Assembly (NCBI GenBank): GCA_027622115.1
Contig: JAQBZS010000122.1
Coordinates: 1-11,705 of the forward strand
Direction: 5' to 3'
Source of the DNA: Planctomycetota bacterium
GTDB lineage: Bacteria; Planctomycetota; Planctomycetia; Planctomycetales; Planctomycetaceae
Length of the DNA stretch: 11,705 nt
A program made the translations under genes and the position numbers. Below, one piece after another: positions 1 to 6,588 of this stretch. The notes under the pieces are model-generated. The model was given only the letters and a program-made list of their open reading frames with translations, was not told where the DNA came from and made no database searches. Within the stretch, counting starts at the first letter, position 1. Every line of letters begins with the position of its first letter.

Positions 1-137
1 CCGGCATGCGTGAGATCCTGGATGCCGTGGTGCTCTGCGGAGCCAAGAACCGCGTCTTGCTGGCGGATTGTTGTCGCCAGCTTGTTTGGCAGGTGAATCA
101 GGCAGGTTCGCCAGCTCCGAGCAGCCACGAAACCTGA
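1..137 (+). CDS. Possible 3' end of an unrecognised upstream gene (partial)
   Basis: Reading from base 3, an open frame enters from the left edge and stops at TGA 135-137, giving 44 residues. It begins GMREILDAVVLCGAKNRVLL, and its codons end mostly in G or C like the confirmed genes here. I do not recognise the family. The last roughly 16 codons (from about base 88) fall inside an inverted repeat, and the stop codon lies in that repeat's right arm. The natural C-terminus may therefore have been replaced by repeat sequence. The first 28 residues look protein-like; the tail (AGSPAPSSHET) looks like translated non-coding DNA. The call could be wrong, since a 44-codon open frame can occur by chance. 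Confidence 0.42.
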   Translation, partial: GMREILDAVVLCGAKNRVLLADCCRQLVWQVNQAGSPAPSSHET

Positions 138-147
138 TTCACCTGCC
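88..147. repeat. 15-bp perfect inverted repeat (truncated inverted REP copy plus REP start)
   Basis: The arms GGCAGGTGAATCAGG (88-102) and CCTGATTCACCTGCC (133-147) are perfect reverse complements around a 30-base loop. The right arm runs into the hairpin at 142-162, sharing bases 142-147, so the two stems cannot form together. The left arm therefore looks like a shortened copy, in opposite orientation, of the element at 133-166. Confidence 0.75.
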
Positions 148-166
148 GGGCGAGCCGGCAGGGGTC
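138..166 (+). repeat. REP-like hairpin element, copy 1
   Basis: An 8-bp perfect stem, CCTGCCGG (142-149) with CCGGCAGG (155-162), closes a GCGAG loop (150-154). It is preceded by TTCA and followed by GGTC. The same plan recurs at 206-235. No poly-T follows, so it is not a standard intrinsic terminator. Confidence 0.75.
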
Positions 167-205
167 TGACTGGTCCGTCGCATTGCGTTCTAGCCTCCAA
201 CCTCG

Positions 206-235
206 TTCACCCGCCTGGCGAGCAGGCGGGGGGTC
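206..235 (+). repeat. REP-like hairpin element, copy 2
   Basis: An 8-bp stem, CCCGCCTG (210-217) with CAGGCGGG (223-230), closes the same GCGAG loop (218-222). It is again preceded by TTCA and followed by GGGTC. Relative to copy 1, two stem positions differ and both changes are matched on the opposite strand (T-A to C-G, and G-C to T-A), so pairing is preserved. Confidence 0.75.
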
Positions 236-250
236 CAGCACATAGAAAAC

Positions 251-286
251 GGTAGGGTCAGGAACTTTGTACCACCCGACCCCAGG
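251..286. repeat. Short imperfect palindrome beginning GGGTCAGG
   Basis: GGGTC (255-259) pairs with GACCC (278-282), and GG (261-262) with CC (275-276), around one A-C mismatch and a loop of about 12 bases. The GGGTCAGG start also appears in the larger palindrome at 10684-10823 (10707-10714), suggesting a common class of small palindromic element. The relationship rests only on that shared end. Confidence 0.4.
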
Positions 287-296
287 CTAGCGCGGA

Positions 297-440
297 TTAT
301 TCACTGTAGGGTGTGTCGAGGTCGTAAACCGTTGGTGCGTCATCAGCAAACCAATTCACGTCGAAATCGCGATGCAAGTAGAAAACACCATTAACCGAGA
401 CCGAAGACGCACCACCATCACTAGCTCCCAAACGGCTCAT
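297..440 (-). pseudogene. Possible gene remnant or small ORF of 47 aa, unrecognised
   Basis: On the reverse strand an ATG at 440-438 opens a 47-codon frame ending at TAA 299-297. The peptide contains SVNGVFYLHRDFDVNWFADD and then APTVYDLDTPYSE. It is rich in aromatic and acidic residues and unlike the Arg/Ser-rich shadow frames elsewhere in the window. The frame is open upstream to an in-frame TGA at 491-489, with 16 further codons that look less protein-like. No ribosome-binding site is evident. It may be the C-terminal remnant of a larger secreted or pilin-like protein, but I cannot name a family. A real small protein or a chance frame are both possible. Confidence 0.35.
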
Positions 441-630
441 ATGATCCGGTCGAGCGCGGCACCTGATCGGGTTGGTTGAGCCACTTTGTCACGGCGAGTC
501 TAATACCGCCGCGTTCGTCCGGTCTCCGGTCAACGGCTCATCGCTCGCCCTGCACCCGAATGCCGCTGTTCAACTCGCGGCACCGCGCGTCGTGCGGAAC
601 ACTCAGTTGAATGACTCCTTCGAGACTCAT

Positions 631-1299
631 ATGTGGACCAAAATCTGCGGTATCCAGGATGTTGACACCGCTGCGGAAGTCGCCGCGTTGCGTCCGTCCG
701 CGATCGGTTTTGTGTTTTACGGCAAGTCCCCACGCAGCCTCTCCGTGGAAGTCGCCGAGGAAATCGTGCGACAAACGCCGTCGGCCATTGAATCGGTCGG
801 GTTGTTCGTGAACGAATCACCGGCCGGCGTGCTGGCTCGCTGTGCAAAAACCGGCATCGCCACCGTCCAACTTCACGGCGACGAGCCACCGAGTTTTCTC
901 AAGGAACTCCACGATCACAGCCCCAAACTGCGACTCATTCGCGCTTTCCGCATGGGTCGCACGGGACTCGTACCGCTGGAGCAATACCTACAACGCTGCG
1001 GCGAGTTGGGTGTTCGACCGACGGCTTGCCTGGTGGATGCGTTGGTCGAAGGCACATACGGCGGCACCGGCCAGACGGTGCCCTGGCGCCAACTGGCGGA
1101 CGAATACCACCGCGACGAATGGCCGCAGTTGATCCTCGCCGGCGGATTGAATCCGGACAACGTCCGCGAGGCCATTGAGATCGTGCAGCCGTGGGGCGTC
1201 GATGTTTCCAGTGGTGTCGAATCAGCCGTCGCTCGCAAGGATGTGGGGTTGGTCAAAGCGTTTCTGGAAGCCGTGTATTCCAAGCCGGGTCCAGCGTAG
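631..1299 (+). CDS. trpF: Phosphoribosylanthranilate isomerase
   Basis: Converts N-(5'-phosphoribosyl)anthranilate to the enol carboxyphenylamino-deoxyribulose phosphate in cytoplasmic tryptophan synthesis. From ATG 631 the protein has 222 residues, the usual size for a single-domain TrpF (beta/alpha)8 barrel. Family marks are all present: KICGI near the N-terminus, with Cys6 as the expected catalytic base; GFVFYGKSPRSL; QLHGDE (80-85); LVDA with Asp136, the expected acid; GGTG just after it; and LAGGLNPDNV and GVDVSSGVE, which form the phosphate site. The frame stays open back to 472, but those 53 extra codons have no family counterpart and KICG normally sits at the very start, so 631 is preferred. 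No strong Shine-Dalgarno precedes it. No other trp gene lies in the window, so trpF is apparently detached from a trp operon. Confidence 0.95.
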   Translation: MWTKICGIQDVDTAAEVAALRPSAIGFVFYGKSPRSLSVEVAEEIVRQTPSAIESVGLFVNESPAGVLARCAKTGIATVQLHGDEPPSFLKELHDHSPKLRLIRAFRMGRTGLVPLEQYLQRCGELGVRPTACLVDALVEGTYGGTGQTVPWRQLADEYHRDEWPQLILAGGLNPDNVREAIEIVQPWGVDVSSGVESAVARKDVGLVKAFLEAVYSKPGPA

Positions 1300-1411
1300 T
1301 CAGGGGTCGGGAGTCTTTTTCGCCCGAGCGACTCACCGTTACCACAAATTCAGGCGGTTCACGTTCAGGCGATTCTCGTCGCCGCATCCATCGAACCCGA
1401 AGGAGTTGCCG

Positions 1412-2713
1412 ATGGCAGAAGTTCAGCCGTTTCGAGGCTGGCGTTACGACATTGGACAAGTCGGAGCACTCGCGGAAGTCACCGCCCCGCCCGCCGATGT
1501 GATCGACCCCGCACAACAGCTTGAGCTGTATCAGCGACATCCGTGCAACATCGTCCGCGCGCTCTTGAATCGATCGGAAATCGGCGACGAGAGTCCACGG
1601 GCGCGGCATGAACGAGCCGCCGATTTTCTGCGACATTGGCGATCGGAAGGCGTGCTCATCCAAGATCACGAATCCGCCTTTTATGTCTATCACCAGGAAT
1701 TCGAGTTGGACGACCGGACCGTTGTTCGCCGAGGCTTTCTCGGTCGATTGAGGATCGAAGACTTCGCCAGCGGCCATGTCGTGCCTCACGAGCAAACCGT
1801 TTCGGACTCGGTGGCGGACGAACTCGCGTTGAACCGAGCCTGTCGCATGAATCTATCGCCGATTCTAGGTTTGTATGCCGACGATGCGGATATCCAACGA
1901 CCGCTCGAACAAGCCGTATTGACCGAAACCGCGTTCGAGTCGATGGACGATCAGGGCGTGACACATCGAGTGTGGGCCGTGACCCAGGCGGATGTGATCG
2001 AGCAGGCGCGAGCGGGTCTCCGCAACCAACCGATCTACATCGCGGACGGACATCATCACTACGAATCAGCTCGCAACTATCGCGACGAACTTCGAGCCGC
2101 CAACCGGCTGCCGGACGAAAACTCGCCGGCCAACTTTGTGATGATCATGTTGGTCGAATTGGACGACCCCAGCCTGACGATCGCGCCCACGCATCGGCTC
2201 GTGTCCGGCTTGCCACCGCTCTCGTCCGGTGACATGAAGGTGCTGCTTGGTCGCCATTTTGAAGTGGACGAAATCGGCACCGGCCCGGACGCTGCTCGCG
2301 AAACTTGGGGATTGATGGACGCCGACGGCGGGCAAGATGTCTTGGGGTTTGGAACTGCGGACGGCGTCTGGATGATGGCGCGGCTGACCGATGCGACGGT
2401 GATGGAATCGTTGGCATCGGATCAAAGCGAAAGCTGGCGATCGCTGGGCGTGAATGTGCTGCATCGGTTGGTGTTGGGCCACATGTTCGAACAGAGCCAT
2501 CCGGACGCCCAACCGTCGTGCCGGTATGCGCAAACCGTGGACGACCTCGTCAAGGGCATGTCCGAGGGTGGACATCAACTGGCGAGTTTGGTGGCTCCAC
2601 CCGAGATCGAACACGTGGAAGACATTGCCGCGCATCGCGAGTTGATGCCGCCGAAGAGCACGAGCTTTGTTCCCAAGCTGCTTTCCGGGCTCGTTTTCAA
2701 TTTGCTTGATTAA
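1412..2713 (+). CDS. DUF1015 family protein
   Basis: A 433-residue cytoplasmic protein of a conserved family without an assigned function. Family marks in order: PFRGWRY (6-12); a PPxDVI-like segment (APPADVID, 25-32); HEQT (126-129); ADGHHHYESA (211-220), the most characteristic motif; APTHR (258-262); and MPPKST near the C-terminus. The histidine cluster suggests a metal- or phosphate-handling site, which is inference. The start is fixed by AAGGAG at 1400-1405, six bases before ATG 1412; the same frame is open back to 1175 but that part overlaps trpF. The gene lies 112 bases after trpF on the same strand, so joint transcription is possible but unproven. Length is normal and no damage is seen. 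Confidence 0.9.
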   Translation: MAEVQPFRGWRYDIGQVGALAEVTAPPADVIDPAQQLELYQRHPCNIVRALLNRSEIGDESPRARHERAADFLRHWRSEGVLIQDHESAFYVYHQEFELDDRTVVRRGFLGRLRIEDFASGHVVPHEQTVSDSVADELALNRACRMNLSPILGLYADDADIQRPLEQAVLTETAFESMDDQGVTHRVWAVTQADVIEQARAGLRNQPIYIADGHHHYESARNYRDELRAANRLPDENSPANFVMIMLVELDDPSLTIAPTHRLVSGLPPLSSGDMKVLLGRHFEVDEIGTGPDAARETWGLMDADGGQDVLGFGTADGVWMMARLTDATVMESLASDQSESWRSLGVNVLHRLVLGHMFEQSHPDAQPSCRYAQTVDDLVKGMSEGGHQLASLVAPPEIEHVEDIAAHRELMPPKSTSFVPKLLSGLVFNLLD

Positions 2714-3222
2714 TAAGGCGAATTGCGACGTGATGAACAAAATCGCGACCAGCACGAGATTTCGCAGATCACTCCGAATTCGTACTCGCCACCACCCGCA
2801 CAATCCTTACGCTCAATACCGCGTGCTGTTTGTGTGATTTGCGGCACAACGCAATCACGCCGCAGGTTCGTGCACATGCTTCGCAGCCGAATCGTCGTTA
2901 CTACTCCGACAACTTTCTGGCTTACTGATTCTTCTTGACCGTCAAAGTTGACGGCGTACAGGCAGGAATGACCGATGGCCGATAAGTAGGGCACGCAACA
3001 TCGGCCAGCTTCCGTCACGGATTTCGAGCAGGCGTGGATCGGAAATCGAAGTTGCTGCCCGTCGCACGGAATCGACTCATGCTCGCAGCGTCTCTTCTGA
3101 ACGCTGCGTGAGCCGACATGTTTCGGGCAGTCCCACAGTCGCGACCAAACCGATCCACCCGTGGTCCGAGCCATCCCTCCGACTTCTGATACATCTCAAA
3201 CTCCGTCAAGCAGAGAGTTCAA
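2714..3222. other. 509-bp gene-poor gap upstream of the sigma factor gene
   Basis: No convincing gene is present. Short inverted repeats occur: CCGTCAA (2939-2945) with TTGACGG (2948-2954) around only two bases, resembling an operator; TGGCCGAT (2976-2983) with ATCGGCCA (3000-3007), an 8-bp stem with a 16-base loop; and CGCAGCG (3084-3090) with CGCTGCG (3102-3108). None carries a T-run, so none is a standard terminator. The gap may be a long regulated leader for the sigma factor. No clear -35/-10 pair was found. Confidence 0.5.
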
Positions 3223-4065
3223 ATGCCAACGATCACCGCGACGCGACGTCGTTCGGATTCCGTTCAGAGTCCGCTGGAAACCTACTTGAAGGAGATCAAC
3301 GAAACCGCACTGCTTACCGCCGACGACGAAAAGTTTCTTGCCAATCGGATCGCGGAAGGTGACCAAGGTGCCCGCGACCGCATGGTGCGAGCCAACTTGC
3401 GATTGGTCGTCAATATCGCTCGGGCCTACACTGGCAAGGGTTTGCCGCTGCAAGATCTGATCGAGGAAGGCAACCTCGGACTGTTGCGAGCGGTCGAAGG
3501 TTTCGACCCCACCATGGATACTCGCTTTAGCACGTATGCGAGCTATTGGATCAAACAATCCATCAAGCGGGCTCTGGTCAATTCCGCGAAGACCATCCGC
3601 ATCCCGGCCTACATGGTGGAGTTGCTCTCAAAATGGCGGCGAGCCACGGCCAAGCTTCACGATCTCCTGGACCGTCCGCCGACGCACGAAGAAGTCGCAG
3701 CGGAACTCGGCCTGCCGAAGAAGAAGCTGAAGATCGTCGACAAGGCCATTCAGCTCTACAACTCGACGCCGCAGTCCGACCAGAACGACCAAGGTTGGTC
3801 GCTGGGTGAGATGGTGGCGGACGACAATCTCAAGGGACCCGAAGAACAACTCATCAACAGCGACAACCTGATCCACGTGTACCGCATGTTGGAACACATG
3901 GATCCCCGTGAAGCGACGATCCTGCGGATGCGGTTCGGCCTGGACGACGACGAACCGCGAACGCTCAAGGAAATCGGCGAATCGCTCGGATTGACTCGCG
4001 AACGCGTTCGTCAAATCGAGAACGAAGCGTTGAACAAGCTGGCTCGCGGGATCATGGGCGACTAA
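3223..4065 (+). CDS. RpoD-like group 2 sigma-70 factor
   Basis: A 280-residue sigma factor that directs RNA polymerase to a subset of promoters. It lacks region 1.1, which separates it from the primary sigma factor. Region 1.2 starts at SPLETYLKEI (16-25). Region 2 includes NLRLVVNIARAY (58-69), DLIEEGNLGLLRAVEGFDP (78-96) and the -10 recognition segment TYASYWIKQSIKRAL (104-118) with TIRIPAYM (124-131). Region 3 follows with PPTHEEVAAELGL (152-164). Region 4.2 carries the -35 helix-turn-helix, TLKEIGESLGLTRERVRQIE (247-266). The start is weakly supported by GAGAG at 3213-3217. The neighbouring genes show no obvious regulon and no anti-sigma factor is adjacent. Group 2 factors of this kind often serve stress or stationary-phase responses, but nothing here shows the signal. 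Confidence 0.93.
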   Translation: MPTITATRRRSDSVQSPLETYLKEINETALLTADDEKFLANRIAEGDQGARDRMVRANLRLVVNIARAYTGKGLPLQDLIEEGNLGLLRAVEGFDPTMDTRFSTYASYWIKQSIKRALVNSAKTIRIPAYMVELLSKWRRATAKLHDLLDRPPTHEEVAAELGLPKKKLKIVDKAIQLYNSTPQSDQNDQGWSLGEMVADDNLKGPEEQLINSDNLIHVYRMLEHMDPREATILRMRFGLDDDEPRTLKEIGESLGLTRERVRQIENEALNKLARGIMGD

Positions 4066-4092
4066 CGCGCGTTCAATTTGAGAAGTCGCACC

Positions 4093-4187
4093 CGTTTAAC
4101 CGTCAGCCGAAGGCGTACGCGTTCAACCGTCTCCGCAGGCGTACTCAACATGTCAACACGCGTACGCCTTCGGCTGACGTTAAAACG
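4093..4187. repeat. Palindromic repeat family A, copy 1
   Basis: Bases 4101-4121 and 4159-4179 form a perfect 21-bp inverted repeat with core CAGCCGAAGGCGTACG. Outer arms CGTTTAAC (4093-4100) and TTAAAACG (4180-4187) partly extend the pairing. The loop holds a third, degenerate direct copy at about 4122-4146 (AACCGTCTCCGCAGGCGTAC). The element fills most of the gap between the sigma factor stop and the HD-GYP start. It could act as an RNA stability element or block read-through, but no T-run follows. A second copy lies at 8020-8109. Confidence 0.85.
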
Positions 4188-4204
4188 AGTTCGAGGAATG
4201 ACCG

Positions 4205-5566
4205 ATGCCCACGCAAGCTGCTTCCATCCAAAGCCCGAACTCGACCGCCGAACTGATCGAAGTTGATCAGCTCGTACTCGGTCGCAAGATTGGCTTTCCG
4301 ATCCACGATGGATCGGGCGTGCTGCTCCTGGCTGCGGGATCCACGATTACGTCGGAATTCAAGCGGCTGTTGCGGGTGCGGTCGATTCAACACGTGCTGA
4401 TTCACCCGGCGGACAGACCTCAACAAGTTCAAGAAGAGTTGGCGCTCCAACACGCGTCCTACCAGCGACTCGGCAATGCCGCGACGCGCGAATTGGACGA
4501 GGCCGTCGATTCCGGATTGTTGTTCGTCAACAATCTCGGACAGCCGCTGCAACAAGACCGGCGGCTGCATGGAACCAACGGTTTCGACCCGCAATTACGC
4601 GACGAAATCCGCTCGGAACAAATCGATGCCATTCGGATTGTCGCGGGACTGATGAAGCAGGTCGTTTCCGGCAAGAGAATCGAAGCGCAAGGGCTCCTGG
4701 AGATTACCGACGCATTCATCCGGCATCTGCTCGATGACATGGACTTGGTCATCAGTCTGTGGATTGACGGCAACTTCGATCGCGGTTTGCCGGGACATTG
4801 CTTGCAAATGTCCTTGCTGTCGATGGCGATTGGGATCGAGATGGGGCTAAACAAGCAAAACGTGCAACGAGTCGGAGTGGCGGGCTTGGTTCACGATTGG
4901 GGGATGTGCAAAGTTCCCGAACACATTCGATCCGCGCCGCGAAAGCTGACTTGGCGAGAGCGCTTCGAGATCATGAAGCATCCCATCCATACGGTTCGCT
5001 TGTTGGAACGCGTGTGGGATCTGCCGAATACGGTGATGCTTAGCGCCTATCAAGTCCACGAAAAGCTGGACGGCACCGGCTATCCACGCGGTCGTTCGAA
5101 GGGCAGTATCTTTTTGTTTTCGCGAATTCTACATGTGGCCGACGAATACGTCGCGCTGACATCGCAACGCCCTTATCGCGACGCACTGTCGCAATACGAA
5201 GCCATCAGCCAAATGCTGAATCAGGAAGAACATCGAGCTGCCGATCCAATCGTCTTGCGATCACTGTTGCGAGTGATTTCACTGTTTCCAGTCGGCAGTC
5301 ATGTCACGTTGAGTGATCACCGCGTCGCCCGAGTCCTTCGCAGCAACGGCGACAATTACACCACGCCGGTGGTCGAAATCGTGACCGATGCGGAAGGTAA
5401 ATCGACCGGCGAGTCCGGCCAACAGATTGTCATCGACCTCGCCGGCTCTCTGTTGCGAATCGATTCTGCGGTATCGCCGCATCAACCCGCCGCCCCTTAC
5501 TTCCATCTACGGCAAACACGTGCCGAACCAGAGTTGGTTGCAGCACGAATGATGATTGGTGAGTGA
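4205..5566 (+). CDS. HD-GYP domain protein (variant metal site)
   Basis: A 453-residue cytoplasmic protein of the HD-GYP class, whose active members hydrolyse cyclic di-GMP. Residues 16-67 match the small N-terminal domain common in this class (VLGRKIG, GVLLLAAGSTIT). The HD-GYP domain spans about 190-345: His198 (GHCLQMS), His230-Asp231 (LVHDWGM), His259 (MKHP), His285-Glu286 with DGTGYP (289-294), Asp313 (VADEY) and TSQRPYR. The C-terminus (361-420) has the FPVGSHVTLS segment typical of the class. Three usually conserved positions differ: Met234 for the Lys of HDxGK, Val284 for the first His of HHE, and Val316 for the Asp of ADxxDALT. The core HD ligands remain, so activity may be altered rather than lost; it may bind instead of cleave cyclic di-GMP. 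GAGG at 4193-4196 supports ATG 4205. No transmembrane or receiver domain is seen. Confidence 0.87.
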   Translation: MPTQAASIQSPNSTAELIEVDQLVLGRKIGFPIHDGSGVLLLAAGSTITSEFKRLLRVRSIQHVLIHPADRPQQVQEELALQHASYQRLGNAATRELDEAVDSGLLFVNNLGQPLQQDRRLHGTNGFDPQLRDEIRSEQIDAIRIVAGLMKQVVSGKRIEAQGLLEITDAFIRHLLDDMDLVISLWIDGNFDRGLPGHCLQMSLLSMAIGIEMGLNKQNVQRVGVAGLVHDWGMCKVPEHIRSAPRKLTWRERFEIMKHPIHTVRLLERVWDLPNTVMLSAYQVHEKLDGTGYPRGRSKGSIFLFSRILHVADEYVALTSQRPYRDALSQYEAISQMLNQEEHRAADPIVLRSLLRVISLFPVGSHVTLSDHRVARVLRSNGDNYTTPVVEIVTDAEGKSTGESGQQIVIDLAGSLLRIDSAVSPHQPAAPYFHLRQTRAEPELVAARMMIGE

Positions 5567-5578
5567 CGATCGTCAATC

Positions 5579-5612
5579 ATCAATCCATGACTGGCATCAA
5601 TCCATCACTGGA
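5579..5612 (+). repeat. 17-bp tandem duplication before the patatin gene
   Basis: ATCAATCCATGACTGGC (5579-5595) is followed directly by ATCAATCCATCACTGGA (5596-5612), differing at two positions. The second unit runs into the GGAGGG ribosome-binding site of the next gene. It looks like a recent small tandem duplication. Confidence 0.75.
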
Positions 5613-5620
5613 GGGATGAC

Positions 5621-6523
5621 ATGGCTCGAGGAAGTCGTCGAAAACGCAAACTGACGTTGGCACTTGGCGGTGGTGGCGCGCGAGGCGTCTCGCACCTCGG
5701 CGTGATAGAAACGCTGTTGGCTGCGGAATTCTCGATCGAACGGGTGGTGGGCGTGAGCATCGGCAGTCTGGCCGGAGCACTTTACGCTTTCGATCCCAAC
5801 ATTGACTCGGTCATCGAGAAGACGCTCGGGTATTTGTTGTCCGAACGCTTTCAGCATCATCAACAAACACTCTTCGGCGCGAAGCCCGGAGCGGGCAGCG
5901 ATTCCGGCGGTTTGTTCAGTTGGTACGACCGTGTCAAGAGTTACCTCCGCGGCAACCGGCTCTTCCATCGTGTGGTGACGAAGCCGTCGTTGCTGCCGGG
6001 CATTGTGCTCAATGACGTGGTCGACCACTTGTTGCCGGACGCGGATCTGCGCGACGCCCAAATCCCGCTGAGCATTGTGAGCGTCGACCTGTTGAGCGGG
6101 CAGCAAGTGATTCTCGAACGCGGCCCCGTCAAGGACGCCGTCCGCGCGTCATCGTCGCTGCCCGGCATCTTTCCGCCGGTCGAGTTCGAAGGAATGCTGT
6201 TGGCGGACATCGGCGTGTTCTGCTCGCTGCCGACGATCATCTCGCGATCGTATTCGCCCGAATTACTATTGGCCGTTGATGTCAGTTCGGACTTGCGGCG
6301 ACTGGAAGCCTGCGAAACGGCGATCGACGTGTTGATGCGGATGGACGAGATTGGTGAAGCCCTGTTTCGCAAGCATGTCCTCAGCGCGGCGGACTTTGTC
6401 ATTCGACCGGAAGTCTCCACCGTCGAATGGTTCGACTTCACGGCGTGCGAACGCTTGATCGACGCCGGCCGCAAAGCGACGAGGGCCGCGCTGCCAAGGC
6501 TAAAGTCCATCGCTACGGAATAA
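5621..6523 (+). CDS. Patatin-like phospholipase family protein
   Basis: A 300-residue predicted serine hydrolase of the patatin class, which cleaves acyl groups from lipids with a Ser-Asp dyad. The oxyanion loop GGGGARG is at 16-22, with HLGVIETL after it, and the nucleophile motif GVSIG at 44-48 gives Ser46. The acid lies in LLADIGVF as Asp196; the usual DG[GA] triplet is DIG here, an uncommon change beside the catalytic Asp. A helical C-terminal part (225-300) has no recognised extra domain. There is no signal peptide or membrane segment; the first ten residues are basic (RGSRRKRK). GGAGGG just upstream supports ATG 5621. The gene starts 54 bases after the HD-GYP stop on the same strand, consistent with one operon, and ends 65 bases from the convergent YjbQ gene. 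Confidence 0.9.
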   Translation: MARGSRRKRKLTLALGGGGARGVSHLGVIETLLAAEFSIERVVGVSIGSLAGALYAFDPNIDSVIEKTLGYLLSERFQHHQQTLFGAKPGAGSDSGGLFSWYDRVKSYLRGNRLFHRVVTKPSLLPGIVLNDVVDHLLPDADLRDAQIPLSIVSVDLLSGQQVILERGPVKDAVRASSSLPGIFPPVEFEGMLLADIGVFCSLPTIISRSYSPELLLAVDVSSDLRRLEACETAIDVLMRMDEIGEALFRKHVLSAADFVIRPEVSTVEWFDFTACERLIDAGRKATRAALPRLKSIATE

Positions 6524-6588
6524 TCAACGAAGCAGGAGATTAATTCGTCGGTCGTAGTCAAAGACTGAACCACGGGATATTGGATCCA

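Larger units (their letters stand above)
138..630. other. Gene-poor stretch between the partial gene and trpF
   Basis: It holds the two REP-like hairpins, the GGGTCAGG palindrome, a reverse-strand gene remnant (297-440) and an open extension upstream of trpF (472-630). The 10-mer AACGGCTCAT occurs twice, at 431-440 and 532-541. I see no convincing sigma-70 promoter for trpF. Confidence 0.6.

Noticed and set aside
1175..1411. Longer DUF1015 start at 1175
   Set aside because: It would overlap trpF by 125 bases with Arg/Ser-rich sequence; ATG 1412 has AAGGAG at good spacing and matches the family start.
3084..3108. Hairpin CGCAGCG/CGCTGCG as a terminator
   Set aside because: There is no T-run after it, and it lies about 370 bases past the DUF1015 stop, just ahead of the sigma factor.
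2710..3174. A 154-codon reverse-strand open frame spanning the gap upstream of the sigma factor
   Set aside because: The translation is rich in Cys, Arg and Ser with no recognisable motif, has no ribosome-binding site, and overlaps the DUF1015 stop. It looks like a chance frame.
4205..6523. A cyclic-nucleotide anti-phage defence system (CBASS-like) built on the patatin gene
   Set aside because: No nucleotidyltransferase-type cyclase, CD-NTase accessory gene or effector sensor domain is present; HD-GYP is a hydrolase class, not a synthase.
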